From the NCBI GenBank assembly GCA_027257055.1, contig JAPVLO010000133.1, positions 7,303,501-7,367,500 of the forward strand: a stretch of 64,000 nucleotides of DNA. The letters run 5' to 3'. The DNA comes from Cephalopachus bancanus. Its lineage: Eukaryota; Chordata; Mammalia; Primates; Tarsiidae. Position 1 is the stretch's first letter. Each line of letters opens with the position of its first letter. The position numbers and the translations under genes were made by a program. Below, in pieces: positions 22,331 through 34,314 of this stretch. A model generated the notes under the pieces. That model was not told where the DNA came from. It saw only the letters and a list, made by a program, of their open reading frames with translations, and ran no database searches.

Positions 22331-24125
22331 TGTGTGTGGAGGCTGATGGGGAAGCCAGCTTTGTGTTGGTTGTCGTGAAATGAGGTTCCTGTCATGGTAG
22401 ACCTGGAATGCAGCACTCTTGCTTCCCCCAGAAATAGTAGGGAAAGCAAGTGAGTCTCCGGATAACATGAGTAAACACGAATCAAGTGTGTTTACAGTGT
22501 CCTATCTTGATGGTGGATTTGCAAATCTGTCTGCTCTCAGATGTTCAAGACAGAGTAAAATTGCACAGGAAAAAAAATCCTCTATTTCCTTATCAAAGTC
22601 AAGGTGGACAATGAATTGGAAAAAGTCCAGAAATCTGGGCTGTTTTGAGTGCTATCTTGTATGTATCAGGTGCGCCTGGTGGTGAGGGGAAGGTTGTCAC
22701 TATTGACTTTCCCATCTTTAGTTAAGTTTTTTCACCAAAGGTGACAGTTGACATGAGGTTGCAGTGAAAGAAACATATGAGCATTTCATGCCTGTTTAGA
22801 TATAAGCACCGTGTCTGCATGTGGTTGGCTTTGTGAGTGAGGCTGACTCCGAGGCCACAGGAATGTAAAAGCAGAGCCTGTTGTGAGAGGTGGCAGTGGT
22901 GGCCTTCCACACACCCGCAAAAACCAGCAGGGCTTCCGACCCTGAATGTATACACACACCTGGCTCAGAGCATGCCCAGGCTAGAAGCCTGGGGGCTGTT
23001 GTCTACACACGAGAATGAGTGCCATCCTCAGTGGCAGATGCAGGTAAACCAAGCTCACAGCTTGATGTCTAAGATGGAGTGCCAGCTTGGTCACTTTTAG
23101 TAAGAAATATGATTGTCCCTTTAGCCAGGGGACAATAGTCTCTGGCCAGCCATTCTCTCTGTTCAGATGAGTGAACATGAGATGCCAAATTGTCACCTGA
23201 TGCCCACTGGACGAACTGGCAAGTAAGCATTCTTTGGAGGATTTTCCTGATCTGAGAGCTTCACTCCTGGCTTTTTTATCTCCTTGGTTTGGTCCCTGAG
23301 TGCCCTGTTTAACCATTTAAGATCCTTTTTCCATTACCTCCTGGTCTTAGGGAAAACTGTAATCCTTCACTTTACTGAATGCAGGAGAATTTTACTTGTG
23401 ACTTTTGCTCTAATCAGGTATTATCTATAAAGTACAAATTCAGATGCCGAACGCGCTTTTAAAAATGTTCATACAGGTAGTACCTGGAGGTCACATGTCT
23501 TCTCAGGAGGCTGCGAGTTTCACAATGCTGAGTGATGGTGAATTTACAAAAATGCGAGTTGGTGCTACCCACTTCTTGGAGGCTAGAAAGATCAGCCAAC
23601 TGTGAACAACACTAGAGCTCAAAGCATGAAAGTGTCCTGGTCTCTGGAGAGGTGATCAGTGATGGAAACATGTTACCATGCCTCTGTGACCTGGATGAAA
23701 TGGCCATACACACTGCCCTATAACTCTCCTAGGACTTCAGCCCCCCATGAGCCACCAAGGGACCCATGATCTGTGCAGTGGCTCTGCAGTGGCTCATGTC
23801 CAGTGGACCTTCCACTGTTGACAACATCATATTCAATATGCAGCTTCACATTTCTTGCCCTACACTGATTATAATTTTTCCCTCATATGCTCAGTAAAAT
23901 CTGGTGTGTGACAAAGGGCAGAAAGGGAAGGAGAGGAAAGGACTTGAGGTTGTTAGGGTCTATTTCTCTACCCCCACACCTGATGCATGCTGGACCCTGT
24001 CCTTCTTCCTTGAAGACGGAGCTGATCATGAGGCCTGTGATTGACGCTTGGGTATGAGCTCAGGGAGTGCTCTGAGGGGTGACTGAGAACAGAACTCAAC
24101 CCAAACTGCCAGGATTCATTTGCAA
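22331..24125. other. Unique DNA, no feature seen
   Basis: Nearly 1.8 kb with no repeat I can name. Candidate splice signals are isolated. Confidence 0.4.
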
Positions 24126-24142
24126 GACAGATTTTTTTTAAA

Positions 24143-24319
24143 GTTATTTTTTATTATTATTATTTTTTGGAGATGGAGTCTCACTCTGTCGCCCAGACTG
24201 GAGTGCCAGTGGCTGCTCCCGGCCACTGCAGCCTCAATCTGCTGGGCTCCGGTGATCCTTCTGCCTCAGCCTTCCAAGTAGCCGGAATTACAGGCATGCG
24301 CTACCACGCCCAACTGAAG
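24143..24319 (-). mobile_element. Derived-family Alu, right arm only, with target duplication
   Basis: Minus-strand right arm from the tail to the linker edge, carrying 'gtggctgctcccggccactgcagcc'. The left arm is missing, yet gacagattttttt(t)aaa flanks it at 24126-24142 and 24320-24335. So it inserted as a 5'-truncated copy and is not a later deletion. Confidence 0.9.
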
Positions 24320-24335
24320 GACAGATTTTTTTAAA

Positions 24336-26414
24336 TGTCCATTTTCTCCATCTCAAAAATCCCATTGTAAAAAGGGTTTTTTCCTTTTGTCCTTACTCTG
24401 CTAGTCCACCAACCAAATGTCTTTGTCGGTGACATTTCCTGAAGATGCTCAAAGGAAAGCAGTTGATTGGAGAGGAGTCTATGCCTGCTCCAGTGTGGAC
24501 TCTTATAAAAATATAAACTTCATATTTTTATATTTTATATTTTTGAGCAGAGGCAAGAAGGAGGGAGTCTGTTTGGGGGGCAAATGCTTCCCAAAGGCAG
24601 TGGGGAGAGCATCTTCCCTCAAGTCCCTCATACCTGGGCTTGAACTCCATCCTTCCACTCACCAGTAGGTGATAGTGGCTGAGTCGCCTGGCTTCTCCTC
24701 TTGTGTCCTCAGTGCCATGAGGGAAGAAGACACCCAAGCACAGGATTTATGATACATCAAATTAGACCATGTGGGCAGTGTTCCGTCCGGGCACCCAATC
24801 CATCGTGGGGTTCAGAAGTCAGCCTTCTCCTCCTCAGCGTGTCGATGGTACCAGGTGAGAGAGAGGACTTCCAGGATAACCACCTGTCCTTCCTCACTGA
24901 TGGAGCTTTTCTCTTCCCTTGTCGCACTTGCCCAGGTAAGGCCCCGACAAGAGCTCTTTCGCGCCCTGTCTGCAACATCCTGGCTGGCGGTCCCTTACTC
25001 TGCAACACTTGCTGTGATCCCGGCGTGGGAGGGAGATGGGTTCAGTCTGGCAGTGAGGAGAGCATTTCACTCCCCCACAGCGGCAGTAATGGCTCTTCTG
25101 CCCTTGGGGAGGGAGACATGGGGGCCACTGAGTGACAGGAACGCATCATCTTGACAGTATTGTCCTTTTCCACTTCTGTACATTTGATCGTAAACTGCTG
25201 CTACTTCTTTTTTTAATACTTCTTGATGATGTCCCTGACTGATTCACTTCTTGCTATGTTCATTTTTTAGATTCTCCAAGATGTGTCCAACCAACTAAGC
25301 TTTTTTGCTACTTTAAGTAGTTGTGTGCACCTTTGATTCCTAGGCTTTACCTTCTGTATGGGCGCTGGATGTCACAAATACAGTATTATGGTGAACTCAC
25401 ATTTTCACCAAGGAGAATCAAATCTGATCTCACAAAACTTGTTTTTCAAATGTAAGAGCCAAAGCTGTGATCACCTGGGAGCTCAGGGCTTGAAATGAGT
25501 AAAGGAAAACAAGAGTATAAAATAAGGCCAACTGTTTTCCAGCGGGAATGTAGACTTGTAGTTAAAATGATCTTGAACTTTCCGGACACAGCCTCAATTT
25601 CGCTGTGTCTGGTATGTCAGGGGGCACAATGGATACTTTGCTCCTTTGACTAACAGTAAAAACATCTCATTAAAACAGATACCACTTTTAACTGTAATGT
25701 CCTGTGCTGCAGAACTAATCACCTCAACAGAAGGCTTGTGGACCTGTTGGGTTCCTGCAGAGCTATAAAGAAAGCTCCTGTGGAAAATGTTGATCACTTG
25801 GTTTGCAAAGAATTGCTACAGTTACGATTGAGACCTCAGAGAAGCCACTGCATGTTCATAGCTGAATTTAAGATACAGAACATTCTGGAAAAGCTTCTCA
25901 AGTTGTGTTGGATGAATCAGCCGTAACAGATATTCTAAATCAATGCCCAGCATTCTAGTGTGACTGATATGTCATTCCCCAAGAGGAGGTCCAGGAGACT
26001 CGATGCCACGTGACTTCCAGTCATACCCAGACAGCTTGCCACCTGCTCTCCCCAAGAGCAAGCGGACCCTTGGGCGTGACAGGCTGACCCAGTCCAACTG
26101 CCTTTGGTCATTCCCATCCTGCTGGCCTCCCCTGCCAGCCTGTCACCCCTGCTATTCCCTTTACCGCCAGCGAAAGACAAATGTGGAGACTGGCACATGT
26201 TGGCGGAGACTGTACACAGTGGTGCTTTGTGAAGCACTCTCTGCTTGCAGTGCTAGAGTACATGCAGAGCTGGGAAGTTTTTCTACCGTCTTAATGGGCC
26301 CTTTGGCCAGGAGCTGACTGCTATCCAGATAAATGTAGAAGCTGTCATTTAGGGTGACCTTTAAATGCGATACGTTACAGATAATTAGGACATAGGTTCA
26401 GCTCCAGAGAGTCA
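24336..26414. other. Unique DNA, no supported gene
   Basis: Two kilobases with isolated splice-like sites (accag|gtgaga at 24852; a pyrimidine tract with cccag|gtaagg at 24935). An open plus frame runs from about 25660 to 25926. None of these combine into a convincing exon. Confidence 0.35.
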
Positions 26415-26605
26415 GCATGGCAAGGTGGTTAAGGAATAAGCTCTGGGGTAGACTCCTTGTTCTGTATCCGATTAGGCATGGAACTTTGGGTAAATTATTT
26501 AACCTCTTTCTACTTCAGTTTCCTCATTTGTCAAATGGGAATAATCATAGTGTCTTCCTGACAGGCGTGTTATGGATCAATGTATTTATTTAGAACATGC
26601 CAGGG
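26415..26605 (+). mobile_element. MIR SINE
   Basis: 'catggcaaggtggttaaggaataagctctgg' then 'taaattatttaacctctttctacttcagtttcctcatttgtcaaatggg' is textbook MIR order. Confidence 0.9.
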
Positions 26606-26655
26606 TTATGATAAATGCAACTTATGTTTTTTTTTTTCTTAAAAATCTTAGGTCT

Positions 26656-26945
26656 GCCGGGCTCAGTGGCTCAGCCTGTAATCCCGCGCCTTTGGGAGGC
26701 TGACGTGAGTGGATTGCCTGAGCCCGCGGGTTCGAGACCCGCCTGGGCAGCAAGACCTCATCTCTACAATAAAAAAAAAAAAAAAAATCAGCCGGGCGTG
26801 GTAGCGCATGCCTGTAATTCTGGCTACTTGGAAGGCTGAGGTGGAAGGATTGACGGAGCCCAGCAGGTCGAGGCTGCGGTGGCCGGGAGCGGCCACTGCA
26901 CTCCAGTCTGGGAGACAGAGTGAGACTCCAACTCAAAAAAAAAAA
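26656..26945 (+). mobile_element. Derived-family Alu, well preserved
   Basis: Best copy for family definition. It carries the T-arm-like B box GCGGGTTCGAGACCCGC at 26726-26742 and the right-arm hairpin GTGGCCGGGAGCGGCCAC at 26879-26896. A 15-bp target duplication, aaaaatcttaggtct, stands at 26641-26655 and 26946-26960. Confidence 0.95.
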
Positions 26946-26960
26946 AAAAATCTTAGGTCT

Positions 26961-27124
26961 ACAATCCCTTATTCCCAATTCTAAAATAGAAGAGTTTTTT
27001 TAAAAAGCGCATGTTATAGTTCTTTTAGTGGCTAGATCTGCCTGGAACTGATCTGTGACAACTTATAGACTTTGTGTGAATGTTCATATGTACAACTGAA
27101 AAATTATTCGTGTATTTGATTAAG
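26961..27124. other. Short unique spacer
   Basis: No feature seen. Confidence 0.4.
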
Positions 27125-27132
27125 AGCTAGTG

Positions 27133-27447
27133 CCGGGTCGGGCTCAGTGGCTTAGCCTAGAATCCCAGCACTTTGGGAGGCTGAGGCAAGTGGATTGCCT
27201 GAGCCTGTGGGTTCGAGACCAGCTGGGCAACTTGGCAATATCTCCCTGGCAACTTGGCAAGACCTCGTCTCTACAATAAGTCAAATTAGCTGGGTGTGGT
27301 AGCACACGCCTATAGTTCCGGCTTCTTGGAAGGCTAAGACAGAAGGATCGTCAGAGCCCAGCAGGTTGTTGCTGGGGTGGCTGTGTGCGTGCCACTGCAC
27401 TCTGGCCTGGGTGACAGAGTGAGACTCCAACTCAAAGAAAAAAAAAA
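27133..27447 (+). mobile_element. Derived-family Alu with internal duplication
   Basis: The segment 'ggcaacttggca' occurs twice (about 27225-27260), an internal gain. Target duplication agctagtg at 27125-27132 and 27448-27455. Confidence 0.88.
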
Positions 27448-27455
27448 AGCTAGTG

Positions 27456-27817
27456 TCAAACTCCCCAGGGATTATTACATAGAGTAGCCACAACTTTTTG
27501 AAACCCAAAACTTTCTGAATTTTAAAAGACATCAGGTCCCAAGAAGTTTTCAAAGGGATTGATGTGTGGCTATTATTTTATTTGATGAGATAGTGCAGCA
27601 AATCTTGTTCTTTGTTTGGTAGTGGTTTGGAAATGTAGAGGCTTTCATGTATGGAGTTAACATGGTGATCATCAAGATTTGGGAATGAAAGTTCTGGTTA
27701 ATTAGATATTCTGATTAGCCAGAGTTGATGCATATGTGATTAGCCATGGATCACACATTTTCAGAGACTATGTTGAGTACTGCCAACCCTAAAACTCCCT
27801 TCAATAAATGCAGCCCA
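27456..27817. other. Unique DNA
   Basis: No supported feature. Confidence 0.4.
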
Positions 27818-28009
27818 TATTAATTGAGCACTTCCTTTGTACCAAATGCTATGTTAAGCAATTTACATGAATTTTTATTTGTTCTTTTCAACAGCCTTGT
27901 GAAATGAATGTTATCATCATCTTTCTTTATACATAAATAAACTGAGTATTCCCATAGGTAGCCAGTGAAACTCAAACCCAAGACTGGGCACACTAAAATC
28001 GATACTCTT
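27818..28009 (-). mobile_element. MIR SINE, interrupted by an Alu
   Basis: 'ttgagcacttcctttgtaccaaatgctatgttaagcaatttacatg' through 'cccaagactgggcac' is MIR in reverse orientation. The Alu at 28010 inserted into its far end. Confidence 0.8.
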
Positions 28010-28284
28010 TTTTTTTTTTTTTTGAGTTGGAGTCTCACTCTGTGGCCCAGGTTGAAGTGCTCACGACCACTTCAGTGTTGACCTGCTGGGCTCAGGTGAT
28101 CCTTCCACTTCAGACTTCCAAGTAACTGGAACTGCAGGTGCATGCTACCGCGCTCATAGTTTATTGTGGAGATGATGTCTCCCCATGTTGCTCAGTTGGT
28201 CTCAAACCCGTGGGCTCAGGCAAACCACTTGCCTTGGCCTCCCAAAGTGCTGGGGTTACAGGCTGGGCCACCGAGCCCAGCCCC
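28010..28284 (-). mobile_element. Derived-family Alu, older copy
   Basis: Minus-strand dimer. Target duplication cgatactctt at 28000-28009 and 28285-28294. Confidence 0.9.
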
Positions 28285-28294
28285 CGATACTCTT

Positions 28295-28619
28295 AAATAT
28301 GAATTGATTATCCTCTGGTGATTCGAAAGTCTGACCCACTACATTACTGTGTTCCAAAGACATCACTAAGGACACTACTTCCAGTCAGAGTTGCATGTAT
28401 TAGGCCTCTTCCTTATGCCAACATGGTTCTCAGGGCAGAATTGTAAGTCACCTGTGAGTTAGACCACTTAAAAGGAGTCGATCAAAATCACCCTAGCATG
28501 TCCTGTCTTATTGTATTTATTCACTTTTCCAGAGTTAATAGCAATTCAGAAGGACAGGTGAGGAAGGCGAAGGTCAAGTCTCCCAGGAGACCATAAACCC
28601 AGGCAAGGCGAGTTAACAC
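28295..28619. other. Unique DNA
   Basis: No supported feature. Confidence 0.4.
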
Positions 28620-28635
28620 ACATTTTTAACTTTTT

Positions 28636-28913
28636 TTTTTTTTTGAGTTGGAGTCTCTGTCGCCCAGACTGGAATGCAGTGGCCGCTCCCGGCCACCGCA
28701 GCCTCGACCTGCTGGGCTCTGGCGATCTTTCTGCCTCAGCCTTCCAAGTGACCGGAATTACAGGCATGTGCTACCACGCCCGGCTGATTTTTTGATTTAT
28801 TGTAGAGATGAGATCTTGCTGCCCAGGCGGGTCTCGAACCCACGGCTCAGGCAATCCACTCACCTAAGCCTCCCAAAGGCGCAGGATTGCAGGCTGAGCC
28901 ACCGAGCCCGGCC
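28636..28913 (-). mobile_element. Derived-family Alu
   Basis: Minus-strand dimer with intact hairpin (gtggccgctcccggccac at 28679-28696). A 16-bp target duplication, acatttttaacttttt, stands at 28620-28635 and 28914-28929. Confidence 0.95.
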
Positions 28914-29091
28914 ACATTTTTAACTTTTTACTTTCAAGGTAATGATGTAGTGGTTTACATAAATGCCAAACCCTTGCTGCCACACTTGATATTCTCAACC
29001 TATCCATCATGTGACACAATGATCACATCTTATCTGATGTGTCACCTCTGCATCCACCATTCACCCACAAGACGTTCTATCATTGTTTTAA

Positions 29092-29223
29092 ATTTTTATT
29101 TTTTTGTAGAGACAAGATTTTGTCATGTTGCCCAGGCTGGCCTCAAACTCCTGGGATCAAGGAATCCTCCCACCTCAGCCTCCCAAATTTCTAGGATTAC
29201 AGACGTGAGCCACCGCACCTGGC
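29092..29223 (-). mobile_element. Free left Alu monomer (FLAM-like)
   Basis: Minus-strand single arm: tttttgtagagacaagattttg ... gccaccgcacctggcc. No right arm present. Confidence 0.85.
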
Positions 29224-30141
29224 CAGTTTTATAATTTATATTTACAGATATATTTTACAGAGACTGGGGAGTGCGTAGTATTTTATATTTACCCAGATAT
29301 TTACATTTCCAAGTATCTTCATTCCTTCTGCAGATCTGTGTCTTCATCTGCTACCATTTCCCTTCAGCCTGAAGGCTTTTATGTAGGATTTCAGCAGATC
29401 TGCTGGGTGACAGATTTTCTTAGTCTTCTCTCACTGGAAAATCTTAGAATAGTATTTCATCTTCATCCTCACAGGATATCTTGGCTGCACGTGGTATTCT
29501 GAGCTGACACCTTTTTTCCAGCACTTTGAAGCTGTCGTCTCATGCGCTCTGGCCTCTATAATGTTGGACCCAAAGTTTGTGATCGTTGGTCACCAGTGTA
29601 ATTATGTTATTCTTTTTCTGGTCACTTTCAAGATTTTATCTTTTTCGTTGATTTCCAGCAGTTAGACTATGACGTGTCTATACATGGCTTCTTCATTCAC
29701 CACGTCTGTGGGTCTTTTACCAAATTTTGGAAAATGAGAGCCAATTCTTTAAATCGTTTTTTTCTGTCACACTCCTTCCCTTCACTCTGGGATTCCAGTT
29801 ATATACATGGGCAGGTCTTTTGACATTGCCCCAGAGTCTTCTGAGGCTCTGTTTGTTTCTTCCAATCTGTGTTGTTGTTGTTGTTTATTTTTTGTGTATT
29901 CTTCAGATTGGACTACTTCTACTGTATTATCAAATTCACAGACTGTTTCCTCTTCCATTTCTGTTTTGTTGCTAAGTCTATCCAACAATTTTTTTAAAGT
30001 TTCAGACATTTTGTTTTTCAGTTTTACAATTCATTAGCTATGAATTCATGGTTTCTATATTTTATTGAGATTTTCTGTCATTTTATTTATTACCAGCATA
30101 TTTTTCCTTACATCTCCAAGCACTATTATAACAACTGCTTT
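29224..30141 (-). mobile_element. Ancient L1/HAL1-like LINE
   Basis: Wording typical of old antisense L1M/HAL1: 'ggctgcacgtggtattctgagctgacac..tttttccagcactttgaagctgtcgtctcatg', then 'cagcagttagactatgacgtgtctatacatgg', then 'aactgctttaaaatcctgcctgg'. It continues after the Alu at 30157. Very diverged; boundaries approximate. Confidence 0.6.
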
Positions 30142-30156
30142 AAAATCCTGCCTGGT

Positions 30157-30463
30157 GGCCGGGCTCGGTGGCTCAGCCTGTAATCCCAGTGCTTGGGGAG
30201 ACCGAGGTGAATGGATTGCCTGAGCCTGCGGGTTCGAGACCCGCCTGGGCAACTTGGCAAGACTTCATCTCTACAATAAATTAAAAAAAATTAGCCGGTC
30301 ATGGTAGCGCACACCTGTAGTTCCAGCTACTTGGAAGGCTGAGGCAAAAAGATCGCCGGAGCCCAGCAGGTGAGGCTGCAGTGGCCGGGAGTGGACACTG
30401 CACTCCAGTCTGGGTGACAGAGTGAGACTCCAACTCAAAAAAATAAAAAATAAAAAATAAAAT
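30157..30463 (+). mobile_element. Derived-family Alu inside the old LINE
   Basis: T-arm-like B box intact at 30228-30244. A 15-bp target duplication, aaaatcctgcctggt, stands at 30142-30156 and 30464-30478. Confidence 0.95.
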
Positions 30464-30511
30464 AAAATCCTGCCTGGTAACTCCGACTTCTGTACATCCA
30501 GGGGGGTTGGC

Positions 30512-30594
30512 ATGTATACATATGTGTGTGTGTGTGTGTGTGTATGTATATATACATATATGTATGTGTGTTTTATATATACACATATATAAAA
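30512..30594 (+). repeat. (TG)n/(TA)n compound microsatellite
   Basis: TG units followed by alternating TA/TG blocks, with palindromic tatacatata-type segments. Confidence 0.92.
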
Positions 30595-32060
30595 GACCCT
30601 TTCTTTTAAGAACGCTAACATTTCCCTGTTTTTTATGTGTTCAGTACTGTTTAAAATATGTTTGGTAATTTCTGATGGTATCCTGGACATTGTCAGTGAT
30701 ATGTTGTTTCTTTCATAGTCTTTCAAATGTTCTGACTTTTTTTTTTCATCAGGTAATAAAGTTGATCCAACTCAAATTGCAAACTCTGTCTCTTGTGTGG
30801 CAGTTCAAATCACAGTTAAATTTTATTCTGGCACATGCATGATTTAGGAGTCAGCTGAAGATTTAAAGTATATTGAAACATAATTTACAATTATATGAAT
30901 TTGTGCGACATTACCACAGTCCTGTTTTAGAACATTTTCATCTCCCCAAAAAGCTTATTCTTCCCCATGGGTTGTCAATCCCTATTCCTACCCTATCTCC
31001 AAGCAAACTTTGCTCTGCTTTCTGTGGGCATCAATTTACCTTTTCTAGAAATTTCATGTAAATGAAATGATACATTACATAACCATTTGTGTCTGTCTTT
31101 TCTTACTTAGCATAATACTTTTGAGGTTCATCTATGGTGTTGAATACATCAGCAGTTTTTTCCTTTTTTAGAATTCCTGACTTGTATTTTATTGTGTTCA
31201 TAGACTATGTTGTGTTCAACCATTCATCAGCTGGACATTTGGGTTGTTTCCAGTTTGGGCTATTTTGAATAACGCTGCTGTCAACATTTGTGTACAAGTC
31301 TTTATGTGGACAAATGTTTTTATTACTTGCCTTATCTGCTTATAAACCCATGTATTGGAGTCTTATTTAAGTTATTATCTTTTTCAGTTCAGCAATTTCC
31401 ACTTTATTCTTTTCAGTGGATTCATTCATGTTTTCTTGTAAGTTCTTGATTTTTGTCTCAGTTTCCATGAACATATTAAACATTGTTTTTTAAAGCCTCT
31501 AATGGTAATCTCACTATCTAGGTCATCTTTAATTCTATTTTTATTCTCAAGTTCTTCCTAATCTTTTGTTATATGTTCTGATTTCTTGTCTTGTCTAGTA
31601 ATATTTTATGGAATACTAGACATCCTGTATGAAAAATTACTGAGGGCCTAAGTGATGACATCCTTACTTCAAAATACTTTAATTTCATTTTGGCGAGCAA
31701 ATGGAGATAGGGCAGATCACCTGGGTCTGGTCAAGAGTAGGCTCTGTGCTGTGATGGAGCTGGTCTGGCTCTACTTTGCATTCATTCCTGGACCACTATT
31801 TCTAGGGTATGGCCTTTCTGTGGTATCTGGTGTCTGCCATGGTGTCTCCCATGTCTCTTCTCCTGTTGAGAGCCCTGGACAGCACTCTCTCTGCCTGCAG
31901 CACTATCACACTGCTAACACCTTGGCCAGCACCTTGGTGTCCACTACATTCTGCTGGTTTTCTGGGAATGTTGTGGGTTTATATACAGTTTTGGGGATGG
32001 CATCTCCTTGTAGGGAAATTGCATGCTGAATTTCAGACAGGCTTTTATGTTTTCTGTTCT
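30595..32060 (-). mobile_element. Ancient L1M/HAL1-like LINE continued
   Basis: Two blocks. At 30860-31330 reverse-strand L1M ORF2-end wording: 'cttagcataatacttttgaggttcatctatg', 'catcagctggacatttgggttgtttcc', 'gtgtacaagtctttatgtggac'. At 31340-31700 HAL1-like wording: 'ttttatggaatactagacatcctgtatgaaaaat'. The part after 31750 is less certain. Likely several old fragments. Confidence 0.5.
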
Positions 32061-33225
32061 CCCTCAGGTTTTAACCCCCTTAGATGTTCTTAACCCCAAC
32101 CTCTGTCCCTTCAGCTCAGTGAAAGAGTGTTGTAGTGTCTGTTTCTTTCAGTGGTACACCTTGAAGAAAGATCCAGCACAGAGGCCCACCTCAGATTACC
32201 TCTTTTCTCTCTATGACTGCCAGTTTCCAAGTCCTGCCTGTCCCAAGGGTTTCCTGATATCACCAAACTACTGTCTCATGGCTTTTGTAGTTCACTTTGG
32301 CAAGAAGGTTGCTTTGATATAAGCACTTCTGGAATAACTGAAAGAAGAGTCTCCCTATCATTCTTGGAAAAAATAGTAAAGAAAATCCCTACTTTTTGCT
32401 ACAATATAATTCTGTCACAGCAGTGAGTAATATTTTTAAAAAATCAGATAATTTTATGGTGCTTTAATTTAGAGTTGTATTTGTGACCCAAAGACTTGGC
32501 ATCTGGTGGAGGAGAGCTCCTCCCCCAAATAATAGATCAATGCTATGAAATTTACACAAGGATATCATAATTTAAAACTGTCAAAGCACACAGGGTTGCA
32601 TTGTGCTGTGTGTCAAGGACCCCAGCGTATGTGATGTGTGACAAATTCACGGAATTTGTGTCGTACCAATATTTTGATTCATCATGGATATGTTGACATT
32701 TAGTTTACTGTATTTTTCTCTTAAAGTATTAATAAAGTTAAAGAATGACAACTTAGGTGACCTAATTCTCTTTAATATGTCTTGAAAATTAATTAATAAA
32801 AATATGGTTTGAACTACTTGCCACTTTTTCTCTAATAAGAGAATTGACAGAATCCTTCTATTGATCTTACTTCAATTTAAAATATTATAACACATATAAA
32901 AGCATTCATTGATATTGCTGTTGGTGACTATCAAGATGTTTCTTCCACTAAACATTATTTTTGAAGTAATTATTAACAAAATATTTTCTCTTTTCTCTTG
33001 ACTAAGTTTTTTTGCAAACTGCAAGTATAGCTATTAAGTATCAGGACAGGAAATAATTATTTTTGCTTGCTCACTGTCATGGATACTTTGACAATGATCA
33101 AAAGGCTTGGCATTTTATTGTAATCCACATGAGCATTTTCTTTAAAAAAGAGACTTCAATTTTACTTATAGAATTGCAGAAGTAGCTATGATAGATTAAA
33201 GGTTGTATACAAATGATTTTTTTAA
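32061..33225. other. AT-rich DNA, no feature seen
   Basis: Over 1 kb with no repeat or gene signal I can support. Confidence 0.4.
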
Positions 33226-33227
33226 AG

Positions 33228-34314
33228 TTTTTTTTTTTATAAAGATGTTGGGTACAAGTCAGGATTAGGTGCGTAAGTAATGTATGTGCAGGTGAAGTCT
33301 GGGCCTCCAACTGGTCCTCACTTCCCCTGGTTTAGGACCAGGTACCCTTTGTATTGTTACATGCCCCCCCTCCATCCCAGCTTCCTCCATCCACCAGCAG
33401 TGTGTCCCACGACTGCTGATCCCTCCCTGGCGCTTTGTGACTAATGTTCGAGTCCCACTTATGAGTGAGAACGTGTGGTATTCAGTTCTTTGTTTCTGTG
33501 ATAGATCACTAAGAATGATTGTCTCCAATTTTATTTATTTTTATTTATTTTTATTTTTTATTTTTTTGAGTTGGAGTCTCTGTCGCCCAGACTGGAGTGC
33601 AGTGGCCGCTCCCGGCCACCGCAGCCTCGACCTGCTGGACTCCGGCGATCCTTCCGCTTCAGCCTTCCGAGTGATCGAAATTATAGGCACGTGCTACCAC
33701 GCCCAGCTGATTTTTGATTTATTGTAGAGATGAGGTCTTGCCAAGTTGCCCAGGCGGGTCTTGAACCCGCGGGCTCAGGCAATTCACTCACCTCAGCCTC
33801 CCAAGGCGCTGGATTACAGGCTGAGCCACTGAGCCCGGCTGATTGTCTCCAATTTTATCCAGTTTGCTGTGAAGTCCATGATTTTGCCTTTCTTTATGGC
33901 TGCATACACATATTTCATTGTGTATATGTACCACATTTTCTTTATCCAAACTACTTTCAATGGGCAGCAGGATTGGTTCAATGTTTTTGCTATTGTGAAT
34001 ACCGTGGCAATAAACATGTATGTGCAGGAGTCTTTTTTGTAGAACGATTTAAGTTCCTCTGGGTATATTTCCAGTAAGGGGGTTGCTGGATCCTATGGGA
34101 GGTCAATTTCTAGTTCCTTTAGCTATCACCACACTATTTTCTATAGAGATTGGACTAGTTTGCGTCCCACCAACAGTGTAGGACTGTTTTCTTTGCATCC
34201 GTGCCAGCATCTATTGTTTTTTGATTTGTTAGTTATGGCCAACCTTACTGGGGTAAGGTGGTATCTCAGTGTGGTTTTGATTTGCATTTCTGTGATGGTT
34301 AGTGAGACTGAGCA
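33228..34314 (-). mobile_element. 5'-truncated L1 split by an Alu
   Basis: Parts 33228-33534 and 33841-34314. The ORF2 end shows [17 protein letters not shown] on one side and FIATVFTIAKTLNQSCCP on the other. Its 3' UTR differs from the two other L1 tails in the window, so it is another, probably older, subfamily. Stops and shifts break the frame. Confidence 0.9.
33535..33840 (-). mobile_element. Derived-family Alu inserted in L1
   Basis: An 18-bp exact target duplication, gattgtctccaattttat, stands at 33517-33534 and 33841-33858. Both hairpins are intact in reverse (33602-33619 and 33754-33770). The tail is (ATTTATTTTT)-like. Confidence 0.97.

Noticed and set aside
24701..25154. Two overlapping frames of 144 and 127 codons with splice-like sites
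   Set aside because: The frames exclude each other, and the donor/acceptor candidates do not define an exon with a consistent frame.
25660..25926. Open plus-strand frame of about 88 codons ending in a leucine/lysine-rich stretch
   Set aside because: No good acceptor in phase and no recognisable family; length is within chance expectation.
26726..26742. T-arm-like motif taken as a tRNA gene or tRNA-derived SINE
   Set aside because: No acceptor, D or anticodon stems around it. It is embedded in an Alu left arm, so it is a hairpin within a 7SL-derived SINE.
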